DNA of 64,000 bases from Clostridia bacterium (GCA_012523855.1 JAAYTB010000159.1:1-64000), one strand, 5' to 3'. Shown: positions 9,067 to 18,572, numbered from the stretch's first letter. Program-made: numbers and translations. Notes: a model not told the origin generated them from the sequence alone.

Positions 9067-9130
9067 ATATTGAAGATATCCAACCGTTATTCCTAGATAT
9101 AGGAAAAATGGTTTTGGCTATCTTTAATAT
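9067..9130 (+). repeat. Long imperfect hairpin between PBP gene and murE
   Basis: Bases 9067-9095 pair with 9100-9130 over nearly their whole length: ATATT..AGATATCC..TTCCTA on one side, TAGGAA..TATCTT.AATAT on the other. A few mismatches, G-U pairs and a 2-base bulge interrupt it. No T-run follows, so it is not a standard terminator. It may be an RNA processing or stabilising structure in the dcw mRNA, or a decayed mobile repeat. Confidence 0.6.
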
Positions 9131-9218
9131 CAGCTAGTAAACTTTGTGCAGAAGAAGGTTTATGAAAATATAAAGTGGCAATAATTTAAATATGTCATTA
9201 AGGCAAGGGGATGTTTGG

Positions 9219-10664
9219 ATGAAGCTCTTAGAAATTTTGCAGGGAATTGATTATCGTCTTATTCAAGGAAGTACTGATGTGGACATAAAAAGTCTTCAAT
9301 ACAATTCAAAAAAAGTTAGTGATGGTGACCTGTTTTTTTGCATAAAGGGTTTTTCTACCGATGGCCATAAGTATGCAGAAGCAGCACAAAAAAATGGTGC
9401 AAAGGTTATTATTGCTGAAAAGGAAATATGGGCAGGGGATGAGGTTACAGTAGTTTTGGTGGAAGACAGTAGAAAGGCTCTAGCTATCTGCGCCGCCAAT
9501 TACTATAACAAGCCTGCAGACAAATTAAAGCTTATAGGAATAACAGGAACTAACGGAAAAACTACTACTACTTATATGATAAAAGCTATTCTTGAAGAAG
9601 CAGGATACAAGGTAGGCTTGATTGGAACAATTTCTAACTATATAGGGGATGAAAAGCTTGCTGCAGAAAGAACTACACCAGAGTCTTTGGAATTGCAAAA
9701 GTTATTTGCAGATATGGTGGATAAAAAAGTAGATTATTGTATTATGGAAGTGTCTTCACATTCTTTGGAGCTCCACAGGGTTTATGGTCTTTCTTTCAAG
9801 TATGGTATCTTCAGCAATCTTACTCAGGACCATCTTGATTTTCACAAAACCTTTGAAAACTATTATAAGGCTAAGTTGGAGTTATTTGCCTATAGTGAAA
9901 AATCAATTATTAATGTGGATGACACTTATGGTTCAAAGATATACGGTGACGTGAAGAATGTTAAATTAACTTACGGCATAGACAAGGAGTCCGATTATAG
10001 AGCAAAGGATATTTACCTTCATTCTAGAGGGGCTAAATATAATCTGTGCTATAATGATAAGGAAGAGGAAATCAGTATATTTATACCTGGCAAATATAAT
10101 ATTTATAATTCCCTATCTGCAGCAGCAGTTTGTTTGTCAGAAGGTATAGACCTTGATGCTGTAAAAAAAGGCTTGGAAAAGGTGCAGGTGCCGGGAAGAT
10201 GTGAATTGGTTGGGAAAGAGTATAACTTAGATTTTGATATTATCGTAGACTATGCTCATTCGCCAGATGGCTTAATTAATATACTAAATACTGCTAGAGA
10301 GTTTACTAAAAATAGATTAATTTCTGTATTTGGTTGTGGAGGAAATAGAGATAAAAGTAAGAGGCCAATAATGGGTGAAATTGGATCAAGGTTAAGCGAT
10401 ATAGCGGTTATAACTTCAGACAATCCTAGAGATGAAGAGCCAATGGATATCATCGCCGATCTTCTTCAAGGCATTACTAAAGATAACTATATTGTTGTTG
10501 AAAACCGAAAAGAAGCTATAAAAAAGGCAATAGAAATTGCTAGGCCAGGGGATGTTATTGTTGTTGCAGGTAAAGGCCATGAGGATTATCAGATTTTCAA
10601 GAACAATAAGGTAATTCATTTTGATGAAAGAGAAATAATTAAAGAAATACTAGATCAAAGGTAA
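9219..10664 (+). CDS. murE: UDP-MurNAc-L-Ala-D-Glu:meso-DAP ligase MurE
   Basis: A 481-residue Mur ligase adding the third residue of the peptidoglycan stem. ATP loop [15 protein letters not shown] is near 110, [11 protein letters not shown] near 190, and the specificity motif DNPR (SDNPRDEEP) near 400. DNPR marks meso-diaminopimelate as substrate, so the wall is DAP-type. I chose ATG 9219 because AAGGGG (9204-9209) is 9 bases upstream and the protein then starts [12 protein letters not shown] as is typical; an ATG at 9192 lacks a ribosome site. Eight bases separate it from the murF ribosome-site region. Confidence 0.96.
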   Translation: MKLLEILQGIDYRLIQGSTDVDIKSLQYNSKKVSDGDLFFCIKGFSTDGHKYAEAAQKNGAKVIIAEKEIWAGDEVTVVLVEDSRKALAICAANYYNKPADKLKLIGITGTNGKTTTTYMIKAILEEAGYKVGLIGTISNYIGDEKLAAERTTPESLELQKLFADMVDKKVDYCIMEVSSHSLELHRVYGLSFKYGIFSNLTQDHLDFHKTFENYYKAKLELFAYSEKSIINVDDTYGSKIYGDVKNVKLTYGIDKESDYRAKDIYLHSRGAKYNLCYNDKEEEISIFIPGKYNIYNSLSAAAVCLSEGIDLDAVKKGLEKVQVPGRCELVGKEYNLDFDIIVDYAHSPDGLINILNTAREFTKNRLISVFGCGGNRDKSKRPIMGEIGSRLSDIAVITSDNPRDEEPMDIIADLLQGITKDNYIVVENRKEAIKKAIEIARPGDVIVVAGKGHEDYQIFKNNKVIHFDEREIIKEILDQR

Positions 10665-10680
10665 GCCAGAGGTGATTTTA

Positions 10681-12045
10681 ATGGAGTATATTTCCCTAGA
10701 AGAGATTTTAGAAGCAGTTGAGGGCAAGCTGTATCATAAAGGAAGCAATCTTAACTACAATGATATTTCCATTGATACTAGAAAAATAGCAGAAGGCAAT
10801 ATTTATATTGCAATTAAAGGTGAAGTTTTTAATGGAAATGATTTTGTAGAGGAGGCAGTACAGAAGGGCGCTCTACTGTGTATTGTTGATGAAATATCTT
10901 TCGATGTTAATAAGATTAAAAACAGTACAATTATAAAAGTTGATGATACTAAAAAAGCTTTAAAGAGCTTAGCTAAATACTATAGAAGTAAGCTTGATTT
11001 AAAAGTTATAGGGGTTACCGGTTCTACAGGTAAAACCACCACAAAGGATCTTATAGCTGCAGCTTTAAGTAGCAAGTATAAGGTTTTTAAGACAAAAGGA
11101 AATTTTAATAATGAAATAGGTTTGCCTCTAATGATTTTTAATTTAGATAGCAGTTATGATATAGCTGTTTTAGAGATGGGCATGAACAATCTTAATGAAA
11201 TTCATAGATTGGCAGATATAGCAAGACCGGATATAGCTGTTATTACCAATATAGGTATTTCCCACATAGAAAACTTAGGTTCTAGGAAGAATATACTAAA
11301 GGCAAAGCTTGAGATAACAGACTTTTTTAATAAAAATGGTCTGCTGATAGTGAATGGGGAAAATGACTTGCTATCTAACTTAGAAATGAAAAACATTAAT
11401 TTGATAAAAGTCGGATTTGAAGAAAAATTTTCCTATTACTCAGAAAAAGTATCATTATTTGAGGAAAGTATTGAATATAATGTTGTTGAAGAAAGTAAAT
11501 TATTATCTCCAAGGATTAGTATTAATGTACCGGGCAAACATAATGTTTTAAATTCATTGTTAGCGGTGGTATGTGGAAGAGTTCTAGGTTTAGAAATTAG
11601 CCAAATCAATGAAGGTTTCAAAAAACTAGAGGCTACTTCCATGAGATTAGATCTAATAAGATACCCTCGATATTCAATTATCAATGATTGTTATAATGCT
11701 AGTCCTGATTCAATGAAAGCAGCATTAGACGTTCAGTCCAATATGAAAGGAAAAAGAAAAATCGCTGTGTTTGGCACAATGAAGGAACTTGGAAGTGAAA
11801 GCTATAATGGTCACAAAGAAGTAGCTCATTATGCTAAACTTAAGGGGATAGATCTACTTATTAGTATAGGCGATACGGAAGAAGCTTATAGGGAAGGTTT
11901 CCAAAATGATGATAAATTTGTTCACTTTGATAGTGTAGAAGAAGCTGGACAATATATAAAAAGTTTGTTGCAGGCTGGGGATTTAATCTTATTTAAAGCC
12001 TCACGGTCAATGAAATTTGAGAACTTAGTGAATTTAATAAAGTGA
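10681..12045 (+). CDS. murF: UDP-MurNAc-tripeptide:D-Ala-D-Ala ligase MurF
   Basis: A 454-residue Mur ligase that attaches D-Ala-D-Ala to the UDP-MurNAc-tripeptide. It has the ATP loop GVTGSTGKTTTKDL near 110, KGNFNNEIGLPL near 140, DCYNASPDSMKAAL near 335 and FKASRSMKFENLV at the C-terminus, all MurF hallmarks. ATG 10681 lies 6 bases after AGAGGTGA; a GTG at 10672 overlaps that site and is rejected. It sits directly after murE in the dcw cluster. Confidence 0.96.
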   Translation: MEYISLEEILEAVEGKLYHKGSNLNYNDISIDTRKIAEGNIYIAIKGEVFNGNDFVEEAVQKGALLCIVDEISFDVNKIKNSTIIKVDDTKKALKSLAKYYRSKLDLKVIGVTGSTGKTTTKDLIAAALSSKYKVFKTKGNFNNEIGLPLMIFNLDSSYDIAVLEMGMNNLNEIHRLADIARPDIAVITNIGISHIENLGSRKNILKAKLEITDFFNKNGLLIVNGENDLLSNLEMKNINLIKVGFEEKFSYYSEKVSLFEESIEYNVVEESKLLSPRISINVPGKHNVLNSLLAVVCGRVLGLEISQINEGFKKLEATSMRLDLIRYPRYSIINDCYNASPDSMKAALDVQSNMKGKRKIAVFGTMKELGSESYNGHKEVAHYAKLKGIDLLISIGDTEEAYREGFQNDDKFVHFDSVEEAGQYIKSLLQAGDLILFKASRSMKFENLVNLIK

Positions 12046-12090
12046 TATAGAGCCAATGAAGGAGGGAACTACCCGAGAGGGGTGGGTAAA

Positions 12091-13056
12091 ATGGGTGAAT
12101 ATTTGAATTACACAATTATTTATGGAGTATTGATAGCTTTTGTAGTAGCTTCTTTATTAGGACCAGTAGTTTTACCAGCTTTAAGATGGTTTAAGTTTGG
12201 ACAGTTTATAAGGGAAGAAGGACCCAAGAGCCATCAAAAAAAGGCTGGTACACCAACTATGGGAGGAATAATATTTATTTTAGCCTCAATAATTACTTTG
12301 CCCTTTCTAGTAAAAAACCTAAAAGGGGAAGCAATGATGGCTCTTTATGCCTTTGTTGCTTTTGGAGTAATTGGTTTTTTAGACGATATGTTGAAAATTC
12401 TAAAAAAAGAAAATGAAGGCCTTAAGGCTTATCAGAAGATGGGTTTGCTTTTAATTGCTTCATTCATGTTTAGTTATTACGCTTACAAACATGTAGGAAC
12501 CAATATTATAATACCTTTTTTTGACCAGACCTGGAATTTAGGTGTTTTTTATATACCTTTTATGGTATTCTTTTTCGCCGGTACTACAAATGCTGTAAAT
12601 CTTACTGATGGTTTAGATGGTTTAGCAACCTCAGTAACATTATTGGTAATGACTTTCTTTACAATGATTTCAATGGGTTTAGGCAAATATGAGCTTGCTA
12701 TCTTTTGTGGAGTAATATCTGGAGCTCTATTAGGTTTCTTGAGATACAATGCTTTCCCAGCTAGAGTTTTTATGGGTGATACAGGATCATTAGCCCTTGG
12801 GGGAGCGGTGGCAGTGGTGGCTGTTATGCTAAAGCTTCCATTAATTATAATAATTGTTGGTGGTATATATTTAATTGAGGCACTGTCAGTTATTATACAG
12901 GTTGCTAGTTTTAAATTAACAGGGAAAAGAGTATTTAAAATGTCACCAATACATCATCATTTTGAAATGAGTGGCTGGCCTGAGCCGAAGATTGTTTCAA
13001 TATTTTCCATAGTAACTGTGGTATTATGTTTAATTGCATTTTTATCGTTATTATAA
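12091..13056 (+). CDS. mraY: Phospho-MurNAc-pentapeptide transferase MraY
   Basis: A 321-residue polytopic membrane enzyme that makes lipid I from UDP-MurNAc-pentapeptide and undecaprenyl phosphate. Visible signatures are [11 protein letters not shown], the Asp pair [30 protein letters not shown] and the HHHFEMSGW loop that ends the active site. About ten hydrophobic segments are present. ATG 12091 is preceded by two ribosome-site-like runs: AAGGAGGG (12059-12066) and GAGGGG (12077-12082), the latter inside a small hairpin (12070-12074 with 12084-12088). murD, often the next gene, is missing here. Confidence 0.97.
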   Translation: MGEYLNYTIIYGVLIAFVVASLLGPVVLPALRWFKFGQFIREEGPKSHQKKAGTPTMGGIIFILASIITLPFLVKNLKGEAMMALYAFVAFGVIGFLDDMLKILKKENEGLKAYQKMGLLLIASFMFSYYAYKHVGTNIIIPFFDQTWNLGVFYIPFMVFFFAGTTNAVNLTDGLDGLATSVTLLVMTFFTMISMGLGKYELAIFCGVISGALLGFLRYNAFPARVFMGDTGSLALGGAVAVVAVMLKLPLIIIIVGGIYLIEALSVIIQVASFKLTGKRVFKMSPIHHHFEMSGWPEPKIVSIFSIVTVVLCLIAFLSLL

Positions 13057-13093
13057 AGGATTTCCTAATTAGCAATTAATAGGAGGATAAAAG

Positions 13094-14212
13094 ATGAAGA
13101 AAACCGGGAGTAAAATGGGAGAAGCAGATTTTATATTATTTACGGTAATTATGATTCTCCTCTCCATTGGTATAATTATGGTATATAGTGCTAGTGCCTG
13201 GACCTCTGGAATACAAAAGGGAGATGATATGTATTATCTTAAAAGACAGTTAACATGGGCATTTTTTGGCATTATTGCTATGATTGCAACCATGGGCATA
13301 GATTATCATAAAATTAAAAGGGTAACCGGTGTGATAATGTTAATAACTATACCGCTCTTGTTTGCTGTATTTGCTTTTCCGCCAGTTAAAGGGGCTCAAA
13401 GATGGATCCAATTAGGATTTGCATCGATACAGCCTTCGGAAATAGCTAAATATGCTGTTGTCCTCTTTATGGCTAAGAGCATGGATCAAAAAGGAGATAG
13501 GATTCAATCATTATTTAAGGGAGTTATACCCTATTTGCTTGTGTCAGGAGTAATTGCTGCTATTATATTGGCAGAGCCAAACATGAGTATTGCATCAGTA
13601 ATAATGATGGTTACTATAATACTACTATTTGTTGCAGGTGCTAAATCATTTCACATATTTGGTTTAGTATTACCTACTGCCATACTTGGAGCAGGGATGC
13701 TAATATTTTCTGCAGATTATAGAAGAGCTAGATTTTTAAACTTTTTAGATCCATGGAAGGATGCGGCAGGAGAGGGATATCAGCTTATTCAGTCCTTATT
13801 GGCTTTAGGATCAGGAGGAATCTGGGGATTAGGTTTAGGTCAATCAAGACAAAAGTGTTATTATATGCCTGAGCCTCATAATGACTTTATTTTCGCCATC
13901 ATAGGAGAGGAGCTAGGATTGATTGGCGCTATCTTTATAATCACCTTATTCATAGTATTGGTATGGAGAGGGATTAGGACCGCAGTAAATGCTAAGGATA
14001 CATATGGTACCCTACTAGCAACGGGAATAACATCTATTATTGCTGTGCAGGCCATTGTTAATATAGCTGTTGTAACAGGCTCTATGCCAGTAACTGGTGT
14101 GCCACTTCCCTTTATAAGCTACGGTGGATCCTCATTGGTTATAAATTTAACTGCAATGGGTGTTTTGCTAAATATATCCAGACAAACTAATAGCAATAAA
14201 GGAAAGATCTAA
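13094..14212 (+). CDS. SEDS peptidoglycan polymerase FtsW/SpoVE
   Basis: A 372-residue membrane protein of the SEDS family with about ten hydrophobic segments. Family marks are IMVYSASAW near 30, QPSEIAKYAVVLFMAKS near 115, the loop AGEGYQLIQSLLALGSGG with the conserved glutamine, PEPHNDFIFAIIGEELG, and GVPLPFISYGGSS at the end. SEDS proteins polymerise lipid II with a class B PBP as partner, here the gene at 6851. In clostridia this locus is usually named spoVE; sequence alone does not separate SpoVE from FtsW. A terminator follows at once. Confidence 0.94.
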   Translation: MKKTGSKMGEADFILFTVIMILLSIGIIMVYSASAWTSGIQKGDDMYYLKRQLTWAFFGIIAMIATMGIDYHKIKRVTGVIMLITIPLLFAVFAFPPVKGAQRWIQLGFASIQPSEIAKYAVVLFMAKSMDQKGDRIQSLFKGVIPYLLVSGVIAAIILAEPNMSIASVIMMVTIILLFVAGAKSFHIFGLVLPTAILGAGMLIFSADYRRARFLNFLDPWKDAAGEGYQLIQSLLALGSGGIWGLGLGQSRQKCYYMPEPHNDFIFAIIGEELGLIGAIFIITLFIVLVWRGIRTAVNAKDTYGTLLATGITSIIAVQAIVNIAVVTGSMPVTGVPLPFISYGGSSLVINLTAMGVLLNISRQTNSNKGKI

Positions 14213-14240
14213 GGACCAGACTTTTAAGTCGGTCCTTTTT
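14211..14240 (+). terminator. Terminator dividing the dcw cluster after ftsW/spoVE
   Basis: Inverted repeat AAGGACC..ACTT / AAGT..GGTCCTT (14211-14232 region) followed by TTTTT. It begins at the stop codon of the SEDS gene. Confidence 0.85.
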
Positions 14241-14363
14241 AAATATAAGAAACCAATACTTTTAAATTAAGGAAATATGTAAAAAGTTAATGAAATTCTA
14301 TAGAATAAATGGTATTATTAAATTATCTGTATTACATTTATAAGCAGAGGTAGGGGTATTTAG

Positions 14364-15143
14364 ATGGGAGATAGAAAGAAAAAAACAAATGAGCTTATAA
14401 GAAGAAGAAAAAAAAAGAGATTTATTAGGAAAACTATTATATTTTTTATACTGTCTCTTACTGCATTGACAGCATTTTTATTAAAGCATCCTTATTTTAA
14501 TATTACTGCTGTTGAAGTAACTAATAATCGCCTATTGGACAAAGACCTAATCGAAAGTTTATCTAATATAAATTTTGGAAGTAATATTTTCTATTTAAAT
14601 AAAAAGGAAGTAAGAAATCAGATTTTGACAAACTCTTATATTTCTGATGTAAAGGTTCATCGTAAATTGCCTTCAACTGTTGTATTAGAAGTAGTTGAAA
14701 GAAGGCCTCAATACTATATAGTTAAGGGGAAAGAGTATATAATTGTTGATAATGAAGGGGTTGCCCTTGAGAGTGTGCTCAGTATAGCTGCTTCTAGGGC
14801 AGATAGTAAAAGTCTTGTGGAAATTACTGGTTTAGATACATCACAAATAAAAGTTGGAGAAAAGATTGAAAAGAATAATAAAAAAATTGAGCAAATAGAG
14901 GTATTTTCTGATTTAATTCAACGTAATAAAAGAGAGGCTACAATTACGGCTATTGATCTTGAAAGGGATGCGGATATAAAAGTTTACTTTAAGGAAATTA
15001 TGGTTAAAGTTGGAAGTCTAAGTGATATGGAATATAAACTAAATAAAGCTATTAATATAATTATTCAAAATAATTTAAATGATTTAAAGGGGTATATTGA
15101 TCTTAGTTTTGACGGCGATCCGGTTATGTCAATTGAGGAATAG
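14364..15143 (+). CDS. FtsQ/DivIB division protein
   Basis: A 259-residue bitopic protein: basic cytoplasmic tail (residues 1-24), membrane segment (FIRKTIIFFILSLTALTAFLL region), then a POTRA domain (YFNITAVEVTNNRLLDK .. IFYLNKKEVRNQILTNSYI) and a beta domain with VHRKLPSTVVLEVVERRPQYY. This is the standard FtsQ/DivIB plan; it joins FtsL/DivIC in the septal complex. GAGGTAGGGG lies before the ATG. It follows a terminator, so it must have its own promoter within 14241-14363; I could not pick one with confidence. Confidence 0.92.
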   Translation: MGDRKKKTNELIRRRKKKRFIRKTIIFFILSLTALTAFLLKHPYFNITAVEVTNNRLLDKDLIESLSNINFGSNIFYLNKKEVRNQILTNSYISDVKVHRKLPSTVVLEVVERRPQYYIVKGKEYIIVDNEGVALESVLSIAASRADSKSLVEITGLDTSQIKVGEKIEKNNKKIEQIEVFSDLIQRNKREATITAIDLERDADIKVYFKEIMVKVGSLSDMEYKLNKAINIIIQNNLNDLKGYIDLSFDGDPVMSIEE

Positions 15144-15156
15144 GAGGGAGACATTT

Positions 15157-15897
15157 ATGAAGAAAATTATTTCACAGCTAACAGTAGCTATTGTATGCGC
15201 TTTGTTGGGTTTTATGCTTACTTATCAGTTTCAGCTGCTAAGAAAAGAAAAGAGCGCAAATGTTATAAATCCTAATGATTCAACTTATAATCAGTTAACA
15301 GTTGAATTGGAACAACTTAAGAAAACAAAAGAGGAGCTTGAAAAAAGTAATAGTAAATTAATAGATCAAATAAAGGCCTACGAAGAAACTGTAAGTAGCC
15401 CTGGAGATACTTCAAAGGAAATAAAAAAGCAATTAGATAAGTCAAGATTATTGCTTGGTGAAACTGATGTAGAAGGTAAAGGAATTACCTTAACCATCAT
15501 TCCAAGATCAGAGGGCATATTCGAGGCGGATGGTTTATATCAATATCCTCCTATAAGCCACTTTGAATTATCTTATTTAATTAATGAATTAAAGTATGCT
15601 GATGCGGAGGCTATTTCTGTAAATGACATAAGAATTACCAGTCAAACAGGTATTAGGTTGTCTGATGGCGGGAGAAGGATATTGATTGATAATGAACAAA
15701 TATATCCTTATTCTACAATAACTATTAAGGCTATTGGCAATCCAAATAAGTTAGAAAGTGCAATTATGTTTCCAAATACACTTAGCTTAGAAGGCTTGGC
15801 AGGTTATGTAACAGAAGTTGTTAAAAGTGATTCTATAAAGATTCCGAGAACAAGTAAGGTGTTTAAATCAGATTATTTGGAACCAGTAGAAAAATAA
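15157..15897 (+). CDS. DUF881 family membrane protein (first copy)
   Basis: A 246-residue protein: N-terminal membrane segment (residues 4-24), a coiled coil (about 45-75, rich in K and E), then the DUF881 domain with GKGITLTIIPR, ELKYADAEAISVNDIRITSQTGIR and IKAIGNPNKLE. Function is unknown; the family is frequent next to sbp and ftsQ in Gram-positive division clusters. I chose ATG 15157 because GGAGGG lies 8 bases upstream; an upstream in-frame start at 15097 would overlap ftsQ by 47 bases and lacks a ribosome site. Confidence 0.9.
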   Translation: MKKIISQLTVAIVCALLGFMLTYQFQLLRKEKSANVINPNDSTYNQLTVELEQLKKTKEELEKSNSKLIDQIKAYEETVSSPGDTSKEIKKQLDKSRLLLGETDVEGKGITLTIIPRSEGIFEADGLYQYPPISHFELSYLINELKYADAEAISVNDIRITSQTGIRLSDGGRRILIDNEQIYPYSTITIKAIGNPNKLESAIMFPNTLSLEGLAGYVTEVVKSDSIKIPRTSKVFKSDYLEPVEK

Positions 15898-15912
15898 TAA
15901 AGAGGTGAATTT

Positions 15913-16251
15913 ATGATAGCTATATTGGGCTTATTGATCGGTGTAATTGCAGGTATATTATGGGATGTTAGTATACCTGAAAAGTTTTCTCCATATATTT
16001 CCGTAGCTATTTTAGCTTGCTTGGACTCAGTATTTGGAGCTATAAGGGCTAATTTATCTAATAATTTTCAAGCAGATATATTTATATCTGGTTTCTTTGG
16101 AAATGCTGCTCTGGCTGCTGGCCTTGCATATTTAGGTGATAAGCTTGGTATACCAGTTTATATTGCAGCAGTTATAGTCTTTGGAGGAAGAATATTTGAT
16201 AACTTCGCAATTATCAGAAGATTACTTATTGAGAAGGCTAAATCACGCTAA
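15913..16251 (+). CDS. sbp: Small basic protein Sbp (DUF1290)
   Basis: A 112-residue membrane protein with three to four hydrophobic segments and the family phrase IPEKFSPYISVAILACLDS followed by FGAIRANL. It matches the small basic protein encoded beside ftsQ/ftsZ in B. subtilis and clostridia. Molecular role is unknown. It lies between two DUF881 genes with gaps of 15 and 11 bases, so the three are one transcription unit. AGAGGTGA precedes the ATG. Confidence 0.9.
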   Translation: MIAILGLLIGVIAGILWDVSIPEKFSPYISVAILACLDSVFGAIRANLSNNFQADIFISGFFGNAALAAGLAYLGDKLGIPVYIAAVIVFGGRIFDNFAIIRRLLIEKAKSR

Positions 16252-16262
16252 GGAGTGATTGA

Positions 16263-17021
16263 ATGAAAGGGTATGAAACTAAAATATTTGTTTTTATTGC
16301 TAGTGTTATTGTGGGGATCTTGATTGTTATGAATATATCCTTTGGTCCGGCAGAAAAAACTGAGTTTTTAACTGCCGAAGAATATATGCAGGCAATCAAT
16401 GACAGGAGTAAGTTAGCTAATGACATTAGTTTGCTTAGAGAGCAATACACTGTGAATTACAATAAATTTCAGAACTATGTAGAAAATGCATCAAATCCCT
16501 CAGATTCATTAAAGATAATAGAAAGTATGAAAGAAGAATTAGCTAGAAATGAAAGATTGATTGGTATTGAAGCAGTTGAAGGTAAAGGGGTTTCCATTAC
16601 TATTGATGATTCTATGGAACTACATTTGAATAACCAGTTAAGCGATATGGAAATCAATAGTAGGATAGTTCATAATACTGATATCATAGAATTGTTGTAT
16701 CAATTAAACATTGCAGGAGCAGAAGCTATTTCTGTTAACGGAATGAGAATTATGAGTAATTCTGAAGTGGTTTGCGAGGGACCCTTTATTTTGATTAACG
16801 ATGTAAAGTTAGCAGCACCTTTCTATATAGATGCTATTGGCAATAGTGAAAGTATAAAGGAATATCTCTATGGTCAGGAGACTCATATCGGTATATTAAG
16901 TAATTTGACTAGTCCTTTTAGAAATCTCTATGTAGATTTTAATATGGAGGATAAGGTTAAAATACCTGCATATATTGGAAATTACGAGTTTAAATATGCA
17001 AAAGAAGTGAAAAATAATTAA
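16263..17021 (+). CDS. DUF881 family membrane protein (second copy)
   Basis: A 252-residue paralogue of the 15157 gene: membrane segment at residues 7-24, helical region 45-95, then DUF881 features (GIEAVEGKGVSITIDDS, QLNIAGAEAISVNGMRIMS, IDAIGNSESIKEYL). The two copies flank sbp, a common clostridial layout. AAGGAGTG lies before the ATG. Divergence is high, so the duplication is old. Confidence 0.9.
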   Translation: MKGYETKIFVFIASVIVGILIVMNISFGPAEKTEFLTAEEYMQAINDRSKLANDISLLREQYTVNYNKFQNYVENASNPSDSLKIIESMKEELARNERLIGIEAVEGKGVSITIDDSMELHLNNQLSDMEINSRIVHNTDIIELLYQLNIAGAEAISVNGMRIMSNSEVVCEGPFILINDVKLAAPFYIDAIGNSESIKEYLYGQETHIGILSNLTSPFRNLYVDFNMEDKVKIPAYIGNYEFKYAKEVKNN

Positions 17022-17164
17022 TTTATTTGTTTGAATTTGAAGGAAATCTGTGATAATTGAAGAATAATACTTGTAAGGGGGAAATATTTGAATATATTAT
17101 CCCAGAATAAAAAATGAGAAGTAGGTGAAAATGTATATTTAGATAACAGCAGGAGGGGCGAAAT
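17022..17164 (+). other. 143-base gap where ftsZ-sigE-sigG genes often lie; two mini-frames
   Basis: No full gene is present. It holds AAGGGGG (17075-17081) followed 6 bases later by TTG and a 9-codon frame, MNILSQNKK (17088-17117). AGGTGAAAATG with a 3-codon frame follows, then the real GGAGGGG of yggS. These could be leader peptides or remains of deleted genes; neither is supported beyond the ribosome sites. Confidence 0.3.
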
Positions 17165-17833
17165 TTGAGTATAGAAAAAAATATACAATCACTAATGAAG
17201 GAAGTCGCAAAAGAGGTAACAGTAATAGCTGTTAGTAAGACAAAAACTATAGAAGAAATGGAAGTTGCCTATAATTGTGGCATTAGAGACTTTGCTGAAA
17301 ACAAGGCACAGGAGTTAAAATTAAAAGAGGAAACTTTCAATAAGGATGTTAGATGGCATTTTATAGGGCATTTACAAAGAAATAAGGTTAAATATATTGC
17401 CGGCAAGGTATTTTTAATACACTCCCTAGATAGCGTAAGGTTGTTAAGGGAAATAGAACGGCAATATGAAAAAATTAATTCAATAGCTAGGGTGTTAATA
17501 CAAATTAACATTGGTAGAGAGGAATCTAAAAGCGGATTAATGGTAGAAGAACTAGATGAAATTATTAATGAGCTAGCAAATTGCCAGTTTGTCCAGGTAA
17601 TGGGGCTTATGACTGTGTTACCTAAAGGGGATGAGAAGTCAAATAGAGGGTATTTTAAGCAAGTAAAAGAAATCTTCGATAAGTTAAGTCAATTAAAGGC
17701 TAAAAATATTACCATGAAATATCTTTCTATGGGAATGACAGGAGATTATAGAGAGGCAATAGAAGAAGGATCTAACATGATTAGAATTGGCGAAGGAATA
17801 TTTGGCAAAAGAAATTATAATAATCAGTTATAG
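17165..17833 (+). CDS. YggS/YlmE family PLP homeostasis protein
   Basis: A 222-residue TIM-barrel PLP-binding protein. It has the PLP lysine region [13 protein letters not shown] near residue 20, [23 protein letters not shown] near 60 and the C-terminal [21 protein letters not shown], all typical of the family. It buffers pyridoxal 5'-phosphate and affects amino-acid pools; its place beside sepF is conserved but the reason is unclear. TTG start 8 bases after GGAGGGG. Confidence 0.94.
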   Translation: MSIEKNIQSLMKEVAKEVTVIAVSKTKTIEEMEVAYNCGIRDFAENKAQELKLKEETFNKDVRWHFIGHLQRNKVKYIAGKVFLIHSLDSVRLLREIERQYEKINSIARVLIQINIGREESKSGLMVEELDEIINELANCQFVQVMGLMTVLPKGDEKSNRGYFKQVKEIFDKLSQLKAKNITMKYLSMGMTGDYREAIEEGSNMIRIGEGIFGKRNYNNQL

Positions 17834-17844
17834 GAGGAGAAAAA

Positions 17845-18300
17845 ATGGCAGGAAAAGTATTTAATAAAATGATGGGATTATTAGGATTAGAAGATGATTA
17901 TGATGATATCGAAGAAGTAGAAGATGAAATGGATTTGGAGGAAGAAAAGGCAGAAATAAATCCTCCAATGGCCACTAGCAAAAGGCAAAACAAGGTTGTA
18001 AATATCCATACTGCAACTTCTGCAAAGGTAATTATATCCAAGCCTACAGTTTTTGAAGATGCTACTGACATTTGTGATGATTTAAAGAATAGGAAAATAG
18101 TTGTAGTTAATACAACAGGACTAGAATCTAAAACGGCACAAAGGTTGCTAGACTTTATGGGTGGGGCTAGTTATGCCCTAGGTGGAGAGCTACAGGAAAT
18201 AGAAAGAGGAGTATATATTCTATCACCATCTAATGTAGAAGTTAGCAATGAACTTAAAAATGAATTAAGTAGCAAAGGCTTGTTCGGTTGGTCTAAATAA
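17845..18300 (+). CDS. sepF: Cell division protein SepF
   Basis: A 151-residue cytoplasmic protein: amphipathic N-terminal helix for membrane binding ([15 protein letters not shown]), acidic linker (residues 18-35), then the SepF core with VINVTGL-like [27 protein letters not shown] and ILSPSNVEV. SepF forms rings and tethers FtsZ to the membrane, replacing or aiding FtsA; no ftsA or ftsZ lies in this window. GGAGGAG precedes the ATG. Confidence 0.95.
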   Translation: MAGKVFNKMMGLLGLEDDYDDIEEVEDEMDLEEEKAEINPPMATSKRQNKVVNIHTATSAKVIISKPTVFEDATDICDDLKNRKIVVVNTTGLESKTAQRLLDFMGGASYALGGELQEIERGVYILSPSNVEVSNELKNELSSKGLFGWSK

Positions 18301-18311
18301 AGGAGGGAATT

Positions 18312-18572
18312 ATTATTACTATAACGACATTTATATTTTACGTATTTAGAGCAATAGAAACTTTAATATTAGTGGATGTAGTTGCATCTTGGATTAGACC
18401 ACGAAGAGATATCCCAGCTTTACAAGTTATAAATAGTTTGGTGGAACCGCTTCTGTATCCAGGTAGAAGGCTACAAGAAAAAGTAGCTCCTAATCTACCT
18501 ATTGATTTTTCCCCTTTTATAGCAATTATCATTTTAGATATTATTAAAAGTTTAATTTTAGGTTTACTGTAA
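18312..18572 (+). CDS. YggT family membrane protein with a non-canonical start (ATT)
   Basis: An 86-residue YggT/YlmG protein with two hydrophobic segments and the family motif VVASWIRPRRDIPALQVIN .. VEPLLYPGRR. The frame is open from a stop at 18294 to the first GTG at 18372, but that GTG would remove the first membrane segment. Between them there is no ATG, GTG or TTG in frame. A perfect AGGAGGG (18301-18307) is followed by ATT at 18312 and 18315, giving IITITTFIFYVFRAIETL as in normal YggT N-termini. Initiation at ATT is the simplest reading; a base error is the alternative. It lies between sepF and ylmH. Confidence 0.75.
   Translation: MITITTFIFYVFRAIETLILVDVVASWIRPRRDIPALQVINSLVEPLLYPGRRLQEKVAPNLPIDFSPFIAIIILDIIKSLILGLL

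Noticed and set aside
15097-15156. Longer first DUF881 protein starting inside ftsQ
   Set aside because: The extension has no ribosome site, overlaps ftsQ by 47 bases, and removes the clean GGAGGG-ATG at 15157.
17022-17164. Small RNA gene in the gap before yggS
   Set aside because: No strong hairpin plus T-run and no clear promoter; only orphan ribosome sites are visible.
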